Positions 1-9,624 are shown, numbered from the stretch's first letter. The stretch: DNA of 46,537 nt from Candidatus Mediterraneibacter surreyensis (GCA_019118885.1 DWYB01000004.1:1-46537); one strand, 5' to 3'. Numbers and translations are program-made. Notes: generated by a model from the letters alone, not told the origin.

Positions 1-155
1 AAAACTAAATCATCCTACTGGGAGCCACGACACGGGTCATGGCTCCCACCATCGGACGAGTGGCTCTCGATAACGGATTCCATGGCTCTATTCCAGGAGA
101 TTGGGTGGCTCCGCCACCGCAGAATATTCAAGAAGAACCCTAAATCTCCGTGACA
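1..155 (-). mobile_element. Possible terminal end of an IS21-family element
   Basis: Read on the minus strand, this stretch begins TGTCACGGAGATTTAG at about 155 and carries several spaced copies of a GGAGCCA / AGAGCCA motif (near 20-27, 40-47, 60-67, 82-88 and 105-113). It also has short palindromes such as GGGAGCCA/TGGCTCCC (20-47). IS21-family ends start with TG and contain multiple short terminal repeats, which is the basis for the call. No transposase is present inside the window; it would lie to the left. The assignment is tentative. Confidence 0.35.
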
Positions 156-178
156 AGTGATCTATTTATCCGTGAACA

Positions 179-319
179 ATGATCTGCTCACGCGAAATAT
201 ACACGTTAGAAACGGCTGCAAAAGAGTATGTGGATTACGAAGCTTTCTGCCGCACCGATTAAGCGGACATCAGAGAAAAATTCTGCAAGAAAAAACGGAT
301 CAAATTGAAATGGGGTTAA
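179..319 (+). pseudogene. Relic of an unrecognised coding sequence
   Basis: One frame reads 27 codons from an ATG at 179, hits TAA at 260-262, and continues open for another 18 lysine-rich codons to a second stop at 317-319. No good ribosome binding site is visible. It may be the tail of a host gene cut by the neighbouring insertion sequence, or chance. Function unknown. Confidence 0.2.
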
Positions 320-343
320 AACAGAGGGCTATGTTGCCCTCTG
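314..343 (-). terminator. Intrinsic terminator of ugd
   Basis: Inverted repeat CAGAGGGC (322-329) and GCCCTCTG (336-343) with a 6-nt loop, followed on the minus strand by TTTTAA. It lies about 80 nt beyond the ugd stop codon and would end the whole capsule/EPS transcript. Confidence 0.75.
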
Positions 344-425
344 CTGTTATAAGAATCCTGTTGAAATAAAGTAATAAGAGAACTTTTAAACACATATAGT
401 TTCTACAAATCTCAATCTCATATCA

Positions 426-1664
426 TTAATCGCGTCCGAAAAGATCTCTGGTATATACTTTCTCTTTTACATCATCCAGACAGCTGTCATACCGGTTGGC
501 AATGATGCACTGGCTCATCTCCTTGAACTTCTCAAGGTCATTGACTACCTTGCTGCCGAAGAATGTGCTGCCGTCTTCCAGAGTCGGCTCATAGACGATC
601 ACGGTAGCTCCTTTCGCCTTGATCCGCTTCATCACCCCCTGAATGCTGCTCTGGCGGAAGTTGTCGGAATTGCTCTTCATGGTCAGGCGGTATACGCCGA
701 TAACACATGATCTTTCTTCATCTTTACTGTAGTCGCCCTTGTTATAATAGTCATAATATCCTGCCATCGAAAGCACTTGATCTGCAATGAAATCTTTTCT
801 CGTACGATTAGATTCTACAATTGCTGATATCATGTTCTGCGGCACATCCGCATAATTGGCCAGAAGCTGCTTCGTATCTTTTGGCAGGCAGTATCCGCCA
901 TACCCGAAGGATGGATTGTTGTAGTGCGTGCCGATCCTCGGATCCAGGCACACCCCGTCAATGATCTGTTTTGTGTTCAGGCCTTTCATCTCCGCATAGG
1001 TATCCAGCTCATTAAAGTAGGAAACACGCAAAGCGAGGTACGTATTGGCAAAGAGTTTCACCGCCTCCGCCTCTGTGAATCCCATGACAAGGGTATCGAT
1101 TTCCTCCTTAATGGCGCCCTCCTTAAGGAGTTCCACAAAAGTATTGGCCGCCTCCACAAGACGAGCATTATCTATATCTGTTCCCACGATGATCCGGCTG
1201 GGATACAGGTTGTCGTAGAGCGCCTTGGACTCCCGCAGGAACTCCGGGCTGAAAATGATGTTGTCGCAATGGTATTTCTCACGGACAGAAGCCGTATATC
1301 CTACCGGAACGGTGGACTTGATCACCATGATGGCGTCCGGGTTATTCCTGATCACAAGCTCGATCACATTTTCCACCGCGGACGTGTCGAAGAAATTCTT
1401 CTTCGGGTCATAGTTCGTAGGAGCTGCAATCACAACAAAAGCTGCCTCTTTATAGGCAGCTTCCGCATCTAATGTAGCCATAAGGTTCAGATCCCTGTTG
1501 GCTAAGTATTCCTCTATGTAGTCGTCCTGGATGGGCGATTTTCTCTGATTAATTAGGTTGACTTTCTCTTCAATGATATCCACCGCTGTCACCTCATTGT
1601 GCTGGGCTAAAAGTGTTGCGATGGACAGGCCGACATAGCCGGTTCCTGCTACTGCTATTTTCAT
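426..1664 (-). CDS. ugd: UDP-glucose 6-dehydrogenase
   Basis: Oxidises UDP-glucose to UDP-glucuronic acid with NAD+, supplying a uronic acid precursor for surface polysaccharide. The 412-aa protein begins with a Rossmann fold (GTGYVG at residues 7-12), has the KSTVPVG segment near 116-122 and the catalytic cysteine in the GGYCLPKD motif (Cys259, Lys262). The length fits the family. I chose the ATG at 1664 because AAAGGAA sits just upstream and the protein then starts directly with the nucleotide-binding strand; an upstream in-frame start would add nine unlikely residues. It is the last gene of the capsule/EPS region. It is separated from the flippase by about 1.4 kb of insertion-sequence debris, and its base composition is like the flanking genome rather than the AT-rich cassette. 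A separate promoter is possible, but I could not identify a convincing one. Confidence 0.93.
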   Translation of the reverse strand: MKIAVAGTGYVGLSIATLLAQHNEVTAVDIIEEKVNLINQRKSPIQDDYIEEYLANRDLNLMATLDAEAAYKEAAFVVIAAPTNYDPKKNFFDTSAVENVIELVIRNNPDAIMVIKSTVPVGYTASVREKYHCDNIIFSPEFLRESKALYDNLYPSRIIVGTDIDNARLVEAANTFVELLKEGAIKEEIDTLVMGFTEAEAVKLFANTYLALRVSYFNELDTYAEMKGLNTKQIIDGVCLDPRIGTHYNNPSFGYGGYCLPKDTKQLLANYADVPQNMISAIVESNRTRKDFIADQVLSMAGYYDYYNKGDYSKDEERSCVIGVYRLTMKSNSDNFRQSSIQGVMKRIKAKGATVIVYEPTLEDGSTFFGSKVVNDLEKFKEMSQCIIANRYDSCLDDVKEKVYTRDLFGRD

Positions 1665-2112
1665 ATTTTTGCCATTCCTTTCTTTAGTCAAGGCACAAAC
1701 AAATTATGAAAAATGTTCTGCCTCTCTAATCTTTGTTTTATAAAACTTTCGCAAATTGCTTTTTCGATATTTACTATTCACTCGGTTCAAATTGGCAATA
1801 TAAACAATTAACTACCTCACTGTTTTGGACTAATCATTTTTACTTTTAGATCACTTTTTGTAACTTCAGATAAATCTCTTAGGAACACATTTCTTGAATG
1901 AGGGTTATTTTTATATAGCCTTTATTTTTCAAAAGTTACAGTGGTGATGGTATTAATATTTTGTTGGTGTTTCCTACTTTTAACTAACGCAATAAGTTAA
2001 TTTGATTTGTTGTGCTAGTTAAAACGAGAAACTCCAACAAAATGTGCTATTCTATTTATAGGGAATATAAATTTAAAAAAAAGCATCATTATGTTGAAGT
2101 TTTAAAATAATA
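1665..2112. other. AT-rich non-coding stretch
   Basis: No supported gene. It holds the ugd ribosome binding site, the 5' flank of ugd, and an imperfect 84-bp inverted repeat listed separately. The rest is AT-rich and shows nothing I can assign. Confidence 0.6.
1959..2042. repeat. Two-part inverted repeat, hairpin or MITE-like
   Basis: Outer arms TTTTGTTGGTGTTTC (1959-1973) and GAAACTCCAACAAAA (2028-2042) match with one mismatch. Inner arms TTTTAACTA (1978-1986) and TAGTTAAAA (2016-2024) match perfectly. Together they fold into one long stem around a 29-nt AT-rich centre. It lies beside the degenerate IS982. No T-tract follows on either strand, so a plain terminator is unlikely; a small non-autonomous element or an RNA hairpin is possible. 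Confidence 0.55.
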
Positions 2113-2977
2113 ATACTATTACTATTACAACTTTTGAAGACATTATTTTAGCTTCATTTGTTATTATTGATGAATTTATATTTCCGGTATGTTCCTGATG
2201 CTGTATCCAAAAGAAGGATGTTTTAAATGTAGAACTTTCCGCCTCAGAGATTATTACTATTAGCATCTGCTGGGAACTAACCAGCATTGATTCGGAAAAT
2301 GCATGGTTCTATTTTGTTAAAAAGAATTACCATCATCTATTCCCTAGAATTGGCATTCAAAGCCGTTTGAACAGAACCCGGAGATTTCTTCTTCAAGTAA
2401 CAGAATTGATACGGCAAAAAATGTTTTCTGCTTTTGCAATGCCATAACAGCTGATATCTTGTTATAGACAGTTTCCTTTTGGCAATATAAGAGACCTATT
2501 GGGGCTTCAAAGCACATCCCCTGATCACTCTGGAAGGATTTATTGCTTCGTTTGAAATTACTCCTGCTTCTACAGATGACAAGGAAGGGCTCAGGGATCT
2601 GGCTGCAAATCATTCGAGAGTTACTATTTTGGGGGATAAAGGTTACATAGGAGAAGCCCTTACCCAGGAAAGGAAATGTCTTTTCCCAGGGGATTTACCT
2701 GATGGCATTAAAGCGATCCAATAGTAAAAATGATTGGCCGAAAACAGTGCGACAGTTGATCTTCCGTTTACGTCGCCGGGTTGAAACAGTTTTTTCACAG
2801 TTGAGTGAACAGTTAAATGCTGAACGGGTGCTTGCCAAAAGTTTTCAGGGTCTGTGTACACGACTCAAAAATAAAATACTGGCATATAATCTATGTCTGG
2901 CTCTGAATTATCTGTCGAATGTGAACTGCGAAATAGGAAAAATCAAGCAGCTTATCTTTTATCAGATAGCAGCCTAA
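2113..2977 (+). pseudogene. Degenerate IS982-family transposase
   Basis: Pieces of an IS982-type transposase can be read in order on the plus strand but in shifting frames. They are: an N-terminal segment FEDIILASFVIIDEF (about 2134-2178); KKDVLNVELSASEIITISI leading to IDSENAWFYFVKKNYHHLFPR (about 2215-2350) and LNRTRRFLLQVTELIRQ, ending at a TAA at 2445-2447; then GFKAHPLITLEGFIASFEITPASTDD with ILGDKGYIGEAL (about 2500-2660); and finally the tail with RRRVETVFSQLSEQLNAE (in 2702-2977). Several frameshifts and an internal stop make it inactive. The combined length of about 290 codons fits the family. I could not define the element's terminal repeats. Confidence 0.8.
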
Positions 2978-3086
2978 CAAAGAGTAGAAGGGGAATTTTT
3001 TCCCTCTCGCAACTTACACATACATCAATAAATTAGTACAACGGGTTAAATTATATCCTATTAAATAATTTACCACTTAAAAGTCT

Positions 3087-4574
3087 TTATATTCTTTTTA
3101 AAGTATTAAGTACTTTTTTATTAGTTAAATATGTTAATACAAAATATATTAAAACTGTTTCACCTCCGAAAATAAAAATTGATAAAATAGCATCTCTTGT
3201 TCCTAATATTATTTTTGTATTCATTACTACAAATATAGTTCCCACCATTATTATCAGATTTTTAATATATTGACCCGATAAATTTCCAATTGTTATATCT
3301 ATTTTAAAGAATTTGTTAAATTTAACAATTATCATTACTAATGAAACGACAGATGCTAGAATTGTTCCTAAAATTATTCCATAAAAATCAAACAAAAATA
3401 TTAACGAGATACTCAAAATAATATTAATAATACTAATTATCATACTATTAAGAGCTGTTGTTTTCGTATCTCCTTTAGCATAAAAATATCTATAAAGCAG
3501 GTCTCTAACAACATCTGTCTGTTGACCTATTATATATATTAAAGCTCCGACATAAACCCTATGTGCATCTTGGCTAGTAAACATACCATGCTGGAATAAA
3601 AGTACTATTCCTTCTTTTCCAACTGTTGCAAATCCTGCGATAATCATACAAACTATTGAATGAAATAGGAAAGTTTGATCCCAAAATATCCTTTGCCCTC
3701 CTTTTTCATTAATCCTTGAAACTATTTTAGGATAAGCATATATCAATAGGTTTCCCACAAGTACAGAATTCATCATTGATGATATTTGACTTGAATAACT
3801 AAGTAATGTTAATTTCCCAGCATCTAATTGGGTAACAATAATAGAATCTATAAATAGAACAAGCTGATAGATTCCGCTGCTAAATAATATTGGAACAAAC
3901 ATATTAAGTTTTTTCTTTATTTCTGGATTATTAAAATAAAAACAGGGCTTATATTTCCATCCTAATCTAATAGAAAAAAATAAGTTCATACCAAAATTTA
4001 AGATTATTCCTGCTGCTATAATCCAAGTGTACTGATAAATAGAAAGATTTCCGACTACTAATAGAATTACAACCACAATAATCTGTGATAGCAAATTAAT
4101 TATTTTAGGAGTATTATACTTCTCAGTACATTGAAAATATGCAACAGTTATATTTGTAAGAGCCATAAGATATTGCGAGAACAATAATACCAATAGGATC
4201 TGGCAAGCAGTATTAATAAAAACTTCATCTCTTCCACTTAACATGCTTACTAACTCGTAACGGAATGCCGCAAGTACTATTATTATAATTAACAAAATTC
4301 CATATATAACAGTCAAAAAACTGTCAGTTATTTTTCTATCTTCTCGTTTCACATAACTAGGGATAATGATTGTCGGGATTCCACTCGCAATTATTCCAAA
4401 AATAAAGGAAACCATGTTGTTAGAAAAATTATAAGCATCCATCTCGGATGACACGCCAAAAATCCCTGCAACAATAGATGACTTCATTAACGTAATTATT
4501 TGTGTTATACAAGTAATTACTACCATCAATGCTAATAAAATAATATTTTTGTTTTCTTTTATTTTTTTAATCAT
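3087..4574 (-). CDS. Polysaccharide flippase, MurJ/Wzx-like
   Basis: A 495-aa polytopic membrane protein with about 12-14 hydrophobic segments along its whole length. It has the MVF-type start (KSSIVAGIFGVSSEMDAYN, then ASGIPTIIIPSY) of the MOP exporter superfamily. In this setting its job is probably to flip the undecaprenyl-linked repeat unit across the membrane. It starts with ATG overlapping the TGA stop of the pyruvyl transferase-like gene by 4 bp, so the two are translationally coupled. It is the last gene of the AT-rich cassette. It resembles the lipid II flippase family more than classic Wzx. Since capsule loci usually carry one flippase, the capsule role is inferred from context. Confidence 0.85.
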   Translation of the reverse strand: MIKKIKENKNIILLALMVVITCITQIITLMKSSIVAGIFGVSSEMDAYNFSNNMVSFIFGIIASGIPTIIIPSYVKREDRKITDSFLTVIYGILLIIIIVLAAFRYELVSMLSGRDEVFINTACQILLVLLFSQYLMALTNITVAYFQCTEKYNTPKIINLLSQIIVVVILLVVGNLSIYQYTWIIAAGIILNFGMNLFFSIRLGWKYKPCFYFNNPEIKKKLNMFVPILFSSGIYQLVLFIDSIIVTQLDAGKLTLLSYSSQISSMMNSVLVGNLLIYAYPKIVSRINEKGGQRIFWDQTFLFHSIVCMIIAGFATVGKEGIVLLFQHGMFTSQDAHRVYVGALIYIIGQQTDVVRDLLYRYFYAKGDTKTTALNSMIISIINIILSISLIFLFDFYGIILGTILASVVSLVMIIVKFNKFFKIDITIGNLSGQYIKNLIIMVGTIFVVMNTKIILGTRDAILSIFIFGGETVLIYFVLTYLTNKKVLNTLKRI

Positions 4575-5653
4575 TTTACTTCTAAACCTGTTTTTAATCT
4601 TGTATCTATTGCGCTGAATTGTTGTTCCGCAAAATTAATCTGATTTTCCACATTGAAAGATTGATTTTTTAAACAATCTTCCAAAAGTCTGTCTGCTGTA
4701 TATTTCTGTTTTGCTAGTAAATTCCAACTTCCACCCTGATATCCTATATCTTCCATAACATTGGACTGTTTTTTGCTATATATAATTGGAAATACTTTTT
4801 TACCTAGCACCCATCCTAATATCATCGCATGAAATCTGGTCGCGAAAATATATTCACAATTGTTAAGTTGATTAATTATTTCTTTAGTATCTCCACCATA
4901 GTTACAAGTATTAACATACTCTTTCTTTTTTACCATACCTTTAATAATTGATATAGCTTCTTCATCTCCCTCATCTTTACAAAAAGAAAATATTGTAATT
5001 TGAATTCCTTTATTAATAGCTATATCGCATAATTCCGCTAATACGTGATAATATATATGTGCCATTTCACTAATATTTTCCCGTCTACTTAATTCAATGA
5101 CACTAATACCAATGCCCTCTCCTTTTTTTAATTTCGGAATATTTTTTTTTGAGAAAAGAATATCTGGAGCATATCGAACTGACGGAATATCTTGAAATAA
5201 TTGATAGGAATATCTATCCCGTAGACAACAATCTCCTGCAATCAGAAATTTATTTCGTACATTATCCAAATATTTTTTGCTTCTATAAGGTCCAAAATTA
5301 ACCCCTACATAATATATTCCCTGATCCTCTTTTTGAACTTTTCTTTCATAACAATTTATAGATTCAATGAACATGGATCCGCCAATTTCTATAATTAGAT
5401 TTGCGCGCCTCTTCCACAAAATATTTCCTTCTGAAATATTTATAACTCTAAATTTATTTAAAATTCTTAATAAGAAATAATATAGATTTGAAGGATAACG
5501 AATGTTCTTTTCATTAATAAAAGCATCTTTATACTTTGGGGCTCCAAATAAATAAAAAATAGTCTCCGGATATCTTCTCACTAATGTTAGAATCATCAAA
5601 TCGTCCCCTAAATTCTTTTTGCAATATGCAATCACATATACTTTTTTCACCAT
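4571..5653 (-). CDS. Polysaccharide pyruvyl transferase family protein
   Basis: The 360-aa protein has the general layout of the CsaB/pyruvyl transferase family: N-terminal NLGDDLMILT, a central EIGGSMFIES segment, and a C-terminal FATRFHAMILGWVLGKKVFPIIYSKK segment (R/H-containing signature, about residues 270-295). Family members transfer pyruvate from phosphoenolpyruvate to a sugar as a ketal. Some relatives in capsule loci have unclear roles, so the reaction is inferred. AGGAAGG lies 8 nt before the ATG. It sits between a glycosyltransferase and the flippase and overlaps the latter by 4 bp. No signal peptide, so it probably acts in the cytoplasm on the lipid-linked unit. Confidence 0.8.
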   Translation of the reverse strand: MVKKVYVIAYCKKNLGDDLMILTLVRRYPETIFYLFGAPKYKDAFINEKNIRYPSNLYYFLLRILNKFRVINISEGNILWKRRANLIIEIGGSMFIESINCYERKVQKEDQGIYYVGVNFGPYRSKKYLDNVRNKFLIAGDCCLRDRYSYQLFQDIPSVRYAPDILFSKKNIPKLKKGEGIGISVIELSRRENISEMAHIYYHVLAELCDIAINKGIQITIFSFCKDEGDEEAISIIKGMVKKKEYVNTCNYGGDTKEIINQLNNCEYIFATRFHAMILGWVLGKKVFPIIYSKKQSNVMEDIGYQGGSWNLLAKQKYTADRLLEDCLKNQSFNVENQINFAEQQFSAIDTRLKTGLEVK

Positions 5654-5672
5654 AGACCTAACCTTCCTAAAA

Positions 5673-6656
5673 TTATCCTTTGGAAATACTTCTATATATT
5701 TTATATATTTTGATAAATATTTCAGGTGATATGCTTAACATTATTGTCATTATCTTAATTTTAAACGGATATGTTTTCTTTTTAAGTATATTACTCATAT
5801 TTTTTGTAATTCGTCCATATACTTCAGGCAGTTTTTCTAAAAAAATCCCCGAGTCCAAAATTAATAAAATTAAATCCGTACAGAGAAACACCTCTTTTTT
5901 TTGCAATAAAAAAAGTATCTCTTTATTATCAAAATTGTCTTTCTTCTGCCGGTCAACAATATTAAGTGGTTGAAAACTTTTTTCAGATATTCCGCTCCTC
6001 ATCGCAGATCCAATACTTTGATAATAAAAATAAAAAACTTTATCGAATGATAATAACGACTTTGCTTTCTTGCAACATTCATATACAAATTGACTATCTT
6101 CGCCGATTGACAACTCTGGATCGAAAGTCCTTTCCCCTATTAAATTTTTACGAAAAATTTTATTAAAAACACATGGAGATATTTTTTGTTCAAAATACGC
6201 AAACAGAATATCTTGAGGATTATCATAACATTTATTCTCCATAAGTTTAGTTTGTTCCACGTAATTATTTTCATCTACAATAGCATATGAGCACTGTACA
6301 ATATCTAGATTTTCATTTTCTGCCACTCGTACCATATTTTCAAACATTTCTTCTGATATCCAATCATCCGCATCAACAAAACCTATGTACTTTCCTCTAG
6401 CTAATGAAAGTCCAATATTTCTAGCAGTTGAAACTCCTGCATTTTCTATTTGTTTTATTTCTATTCTATTATCATTCTTTTTAAACCGACTCATAATTTC
6501 CAAGCTTTTGTCAGTGCTGCCATCATCAATTAAAATTAATTCCCAATTTTTTAAGGTTTGGCTTACAACACTATCCAAGCACTTATTTAAAAAACGCTCT
6601 GCATTATAAATCGGAATTATAATTGACAATATCGGATTATATTTTTCACCGCTCAT
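5673..6656 (-). CDS. Family 2 glycosyltransferase
   Basis: A 327-aa GT-A fold enzyme. Visible motifs are SIIIPIYNAE (about 10-19), LILIDDGSTDKS (about 40-51), ENAGVSTARNIGLSLA (about 75-90) and the metal/nucleotide-sugar site FVDADDW (about 94-100). It should add one sugar to the growing lipid-linked repeat unit at the inner membrane face. The donor and linkage cannot be read from sequence. Its start overlaps the end of the polymerase gene by 11 bp. The ribosome binding site is weak (GGAG about 12 nt upstream), consistent with coupling. It lies in the low-G+C cassette. Confidence 0.88.
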   Translation of the reverse strand: MSGEKYNPILSIIIPIYNAERFLNKCLDSVVSQTLKNWELILIDDGSTDKSLEIMSRFKKNDNRIEIKQIENAGVSTARNIGLSLARGKYIGFVDADDWISEEMFENMVRVAENENLDIVQCSYAIVDENNYVEQTKLMENKCYDNPQDILFAYFEQKISPCVFNKIFRKNLIGERTFDPELSIGEDSQFVYECCKKAKSLLSFDKVFYFYYQSIGSAMRSGISEKSFQPLNIVDRQKKDNFDNKEILFLLQKKEVFLCTDLILLILDSGIFLEKLPEVYGRITKNMSNILKKKTYPFKIKIMTIMLSISPEIFIKIYKIYRSISKG

Positions 6657-7878
6657 TAATTAACTTCACTCCACTTTCATATCTGAAATAGCTATCGTGA
6701 TTCCCAATTATCTGGTCACAAGATACATAACAACAACAATAGGAAATTTGTTTATACAGCATCATAGGAAGCCAAAAAGTCATTGACTCATATCCATTAA
6801 TAAAAAATAGTGGTGCAAAAAACGCCACGAGTAGCATTAGCATAAAGTAATGATTACCTTCTTTTACTTTTAGATTTCTAGCAAATATATATATATATAT
6901 TAAACTTGCAAAAACACCTTGACCAGTAAGAATATCTAAAAAACAATTATGCGTCACAAATTGCGTTAGTCTTTGTGAGAATACAGCTCCTGCTTGTAAT
7001 CCACTACCTATAAATGGATGTGCCCAAAATGCATTTAATGCATCCTTCCAAATTATTAATCGTATATTATTACTATATGAATCTGCATTTAACATTCTTT
7101 CAAATAAAGCTGAGCACATCAGTAATCGATAAATTATAAAGATTAAAATCAAAAACATAAGAAAAAATAAAATTTTTCTGACTGATATTTCTCCTGTAAA
7201 TAATATTTTAAATACTGCTATTAATATTACTAGTAACGCTGAAGCAAAAGCACCTCTTGAACCTGTAAAAAAAATTCCCATAAAAGTAACAATATCCATA
7301 GCCAGAATGAGTATTCTCTTTTTTTTAGAAAACAAATATGAATAAAGGAGATATGCAAATCCTGGAACTAAAAAAGCTGCTAAATAATTTGGATCTTTTC
7401 TAATATCTCCTATTATAATTGATGCTCCTCCGCTCCATAAGATATCCACTCCCATAGTCAAATCGAGTAAAATCCAGATACTGATAACCACAGTCATCAC
7501 TGAATAAAACTTCAAAATAGCCCTTATTTGATGTGCTGATAAGTTTACCCATGTAATCAAAACGTACAAACAAATACATAAAATCAATGATGTTCCCGTT
7601 GTATTCCAAGATACAAATTCTGATGTACTAGTACTTACCCAGGCCGATACAATTAGTAAAGCAAATGGAATATACTCGATAATTCTTTTTTTTGTTTTTT
7701 TCACTAAAAGATATGCAAAACATAATACCATTGAGAAAAAAAACGCCTCACGAATCGCACCCACGCTGGCATCATATTCGCTTCTATTAATAACCTGAGC
7801 AAAAATCAATATATAAAATGCCATTGATATTCCATTAAATCTAATTTTCAATTTGTCTTTTTGCGTACAATTTATCAT
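6646..7878 (-). CDS. wzy: O-antigen polymerase/ligase-like membrane protein (Wzy)
   Basis: A 410-aa protein with about 10-12 predicted membrane spans and an extracytoplasmic loop containing the pattern ...NIRLIIWKDALNAFWAHPFIGSGLQAG, typical of Wzy_C/O-antigen ligase proteins (the family's conserved loop R and H/G residues). It probably joins exported repeat units into polymer outside the membrane. I placed the start at the ATG at 7878 (protein begins MINCTQKDK); an in-frame TTG at 7920 would add 14 residues but overlaps the preceding gene. No strong Shine-Dalgarno is seen, so coupling to the upstream glycosyltransferase is likely. Very AT-rich. Wzy proteins diverge strongly, so the call rests on topology, loop motif and position. 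Confidence 0.8.
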   Translation of the reverse strand: MINCTQKDKLKIRFNGISMAFYILIFAQVINRSEYDASVGAIREAFFFSMVLCFAYLLVKKTKKRIIEYIPFALLIVSAWVSTSTSEFVSWNTTGTSLILCICLYVLITWVNLSAHQIRAILKFYSVMTVVISIWILLDLTMGVDILWSGGASIIIGDIRKDPNYLAAFLVPGFAYLLYSYLFSKKKRILILAMDIVTFMGIFFTGSRGAFASALLVILIAVFKILFTGEISVRKILFFLMFLILIFIIYRLLMCSALFERMLNADSYSNNIRLIIWKDALNAFWAHPFIGSGLQAGAVFSQRLTQFVTHNCFLDILTGQGVFASLIYIYIFARNLKVKEGNHYFMLMLLVAFFAPLFFINGYESMTFWLPMMLYKQISYCCCYVSCDQIIGNHDSYFRYESGVKLINER

Positions 7879-7897
7879 TTTCTTTAATTTCCATCTC

Positions 7898-8779
7898 TTA
7901 TATAAGCGGTAATAAACCAAATTTTTTAACTAACCCAAACCAACATTTAAAAGTAATTGTCTTTTTATCTCTGGCATCATATCTTTCCTTGATTAAACTC
8001 TTACATTCTTTATACTTAATTTTATTTTTCAACAGTCTTATTCTAAAGAAACAATAACAAATCAATCTCAGCTCAACAGGGTAAACTAAATGCTTTACTA
8101 TATACTGATTTGTCAAGAAATTTTTATCCCTTTCTTTTCCCTCAATACGATTTACTGTACTTGGAAGATGAAGAACTACTAACTCACTAACTTCATGAAT
8201 TTCATAACCATTATTCCAAAGGAGAAAAGAAGTATACATTTCTTCTGATCCAAACATCAACCGTTGAGGATATAATTTTTCTAGATTTAATGCTTCCTTT
8301 TTTACTATATGTGCTCCTCCTACAAAGCACCATATAATAGTCTCCCCACTATCTATTGTCATTCTAAATTTACAATTATGATTAGTATTAGTAGAGGGTT
8401 CTTTAATATCAACACTAGCTGCACCAACATACCTATGGTTATCCATATACGAAATCAATTTGACAAAAAAATCTTTTGAATAAATAATTGCATCATCATC
8501 CAAAAAAAACACATATTCGCCGTTGCATTGTTTCCAAGCAGCGTTTCTTCCGCCTGCTACTCCTAAATTTTTCTTCGAAAAAAAGTATTTAACCTTATTT
8601 CCACATTCTAAACAATATTTTTCTACTTCTTTCCGGTTTTGTTCTATAGAATTATTATCCCATATTATAATCTCGGTATTTTCAACATCATCTGTATAGC
8701 AGGACTTTATCGCTCGTTTAACTTCTACTGGTCTATTATACGTAATAATTGCTATTGATAATTTAATTTTTTCCTTCAT
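7898..8779 (-). CDS. Family 2 glycosyltransferase
   Basis: A 293-aa GT2 enzyme of the rhamnosyltransferase-like branch. It shows SIAIITYNRPVEVKRAI (about 8-24), IIIWDNNSIEQN, KKNLGVAGGRNAAWK (about 70-84) and FFLDDDA (about 91-97) for the nucleotide-sugar/metal site. It probably adds one sugar to the repeat unit. The start has little Shine-Dalgarno character, and the 310 bp upstream contain only gene debris, so it may depend on transcription from far upstream. The downstream Wzy gene follows closely. Sugar specificity is unknown. Confidence 0.87.
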   Translation of the reverse strand: MKEKIKLSIAIITYNRPVEVKRAIKSCYTDDVENTEIIIWDNNSIEQNRKEVEKYCLECGNKVKYFFSKKNLGVAGGRNAAWKQCNGEYVFFLDDDAIIYSKDFFVKLISYMDNHRYVGAASVDIKEPSTNTNHNCKFRMTIDSGETIIWCFVGGAHIVKKEALNLEKLYPQRLMFGSEEMYTSFLLWNNGYEIHEVSELVVLHLPSTVNRIEGKERDKNFLTNQYIVKHLVYPVELRLICYCFFRIRLLKNKIKYKECKSLIKERYDARDKKTITFKCWFGLVKKFGLLPLI

Positions 8780-9090
8780 AATGTTTTATATACTTTTCTA
8801 AATAATGCTTTTTCTGCCTATATTTTACATTTATCCAAATTGTTTTATCTGCATCTATCTGAGATTGCCGCTTAAAGCGGTACTACTTGAATCTTATTTC
8901 CTTGATTAATGCCCGCTTTCTTACATTTTTATCACCTCTTCTATATTATTACCTATTGATAAAGCGTAATATCCTCTATTCATGAAGATTTTATTTGCTC
9001 TATAATTCCTTCTGTCCATTGTGTACCTTTAATATGCTTTAAATCGATATTTATCTTCCCGAACATAACAAACTTAGCGGATCAGTTTTT
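8780..9090 (-). pseudogene. Non-coding gap with remnants of a lost gene
   Basis: No intact gene. On the minus strand two frames carry short open pieces in register with one another: MFGKINIDLKHIKG followed by TQWTEGIIEQIKSS and a stop in one frame, and MDRRNYRANKIFMNRGYYA in another (about 8925-9030). They look like the frameshifted tail of a lost enzyme, perhaps a glycosyltransferase, but I cannot name the family. A 13-bp palindrome CCGCTTAAAGCGG lies at 8868-8880. Confidence 0.3.
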
Positions 9091-9624
9091 TCATTTACAT
9101 ACCCATTTTTCTCTGCTTTCTAATATTGTTTTTTTTCTCTTTTCTAAAGAAAAATGTTTTGTACAAATAATTTTCTCTTTATATTTTTCTGCAAAAATAT
9201 CAATGTTTCCTATTACTTTAGCAGGATTTCCAGCTAAAATAACCCCTCCTTTTTTAGGCGATTTTGTAACTACACTCCCAGCTGCAATAATCGTATTGTC
9301 ATAAATTGTAACACCATAGAGTAACAAACTATGAGATCCAATAAAGCAGTTATCCCCAATCGTAATTTTCCCAAAAAGATCATATCCATTACCATATATT
9401 TTAGACACAGAATTATCGTGTGTAATAAATGTAACATTTCCTGAAATAGTTACATTATTTCCTATTTCAACTAAATATGGTTCAACTGTCATAATATTAC
9501 AACAAATATTACATCCTCTTCCTATTTTAATACCTTTTTTTCTAAAATATCGACTTATTACTTCTGGATTTCCACCCTGGATTTTATATTTTATCTTTGC
9601 CCATATATATTGAAGCTCGTTCAT
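9091..9624 (-). CDS. Hexapeptide-repeat acyltransferase
   Basis: A 177-aa left-handed beta-helix protein of the maltose/serine O-acetyltransferase type. Repeated hexads run from IGRGCNICCN through VEIGNNVTISGNVTFITHDNSV, ITIGDNCFIGSHSLLLYGVTI and TIIAAGSVVTKSPKKGGVILAGNPAKVIG. The histidine in THDNS is at the usual catalytic position. It likely O-acetylates a sugar of the repeat unit from acetyl-CoA, or N-acetylates the 4-amino sugar made by the aminotransferase in this locus; the sequence does not decide. AAGGA sits 9 nt before the ATG. It lies 15 bp after the preceding glycosyltransferase. Confidence 0.85.
   Translation of the reverse strand: MNELQYIWAKIKYKIQGGNPEVISRYFRKKGIKIGRGCNICCNIMTVEPYLVEIGNNVTISGNVTFITHDNSVSKIYGNGYDLFGKITIGDNCFIGSHSLLLYGVTIYDNTIIAAGSVVTKSPKKGGVILAGNPAKVIGNIDIFAEKYKEKIICTKHFSLEKRKKTILESREKWVCK

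Noticed and set aside
3000-3022. GGGGAATTTTTTCCC as terminator of the IS982 relic
   Set aside because: The stem is very short and the T-tract lies in the loop instead of after the stem.
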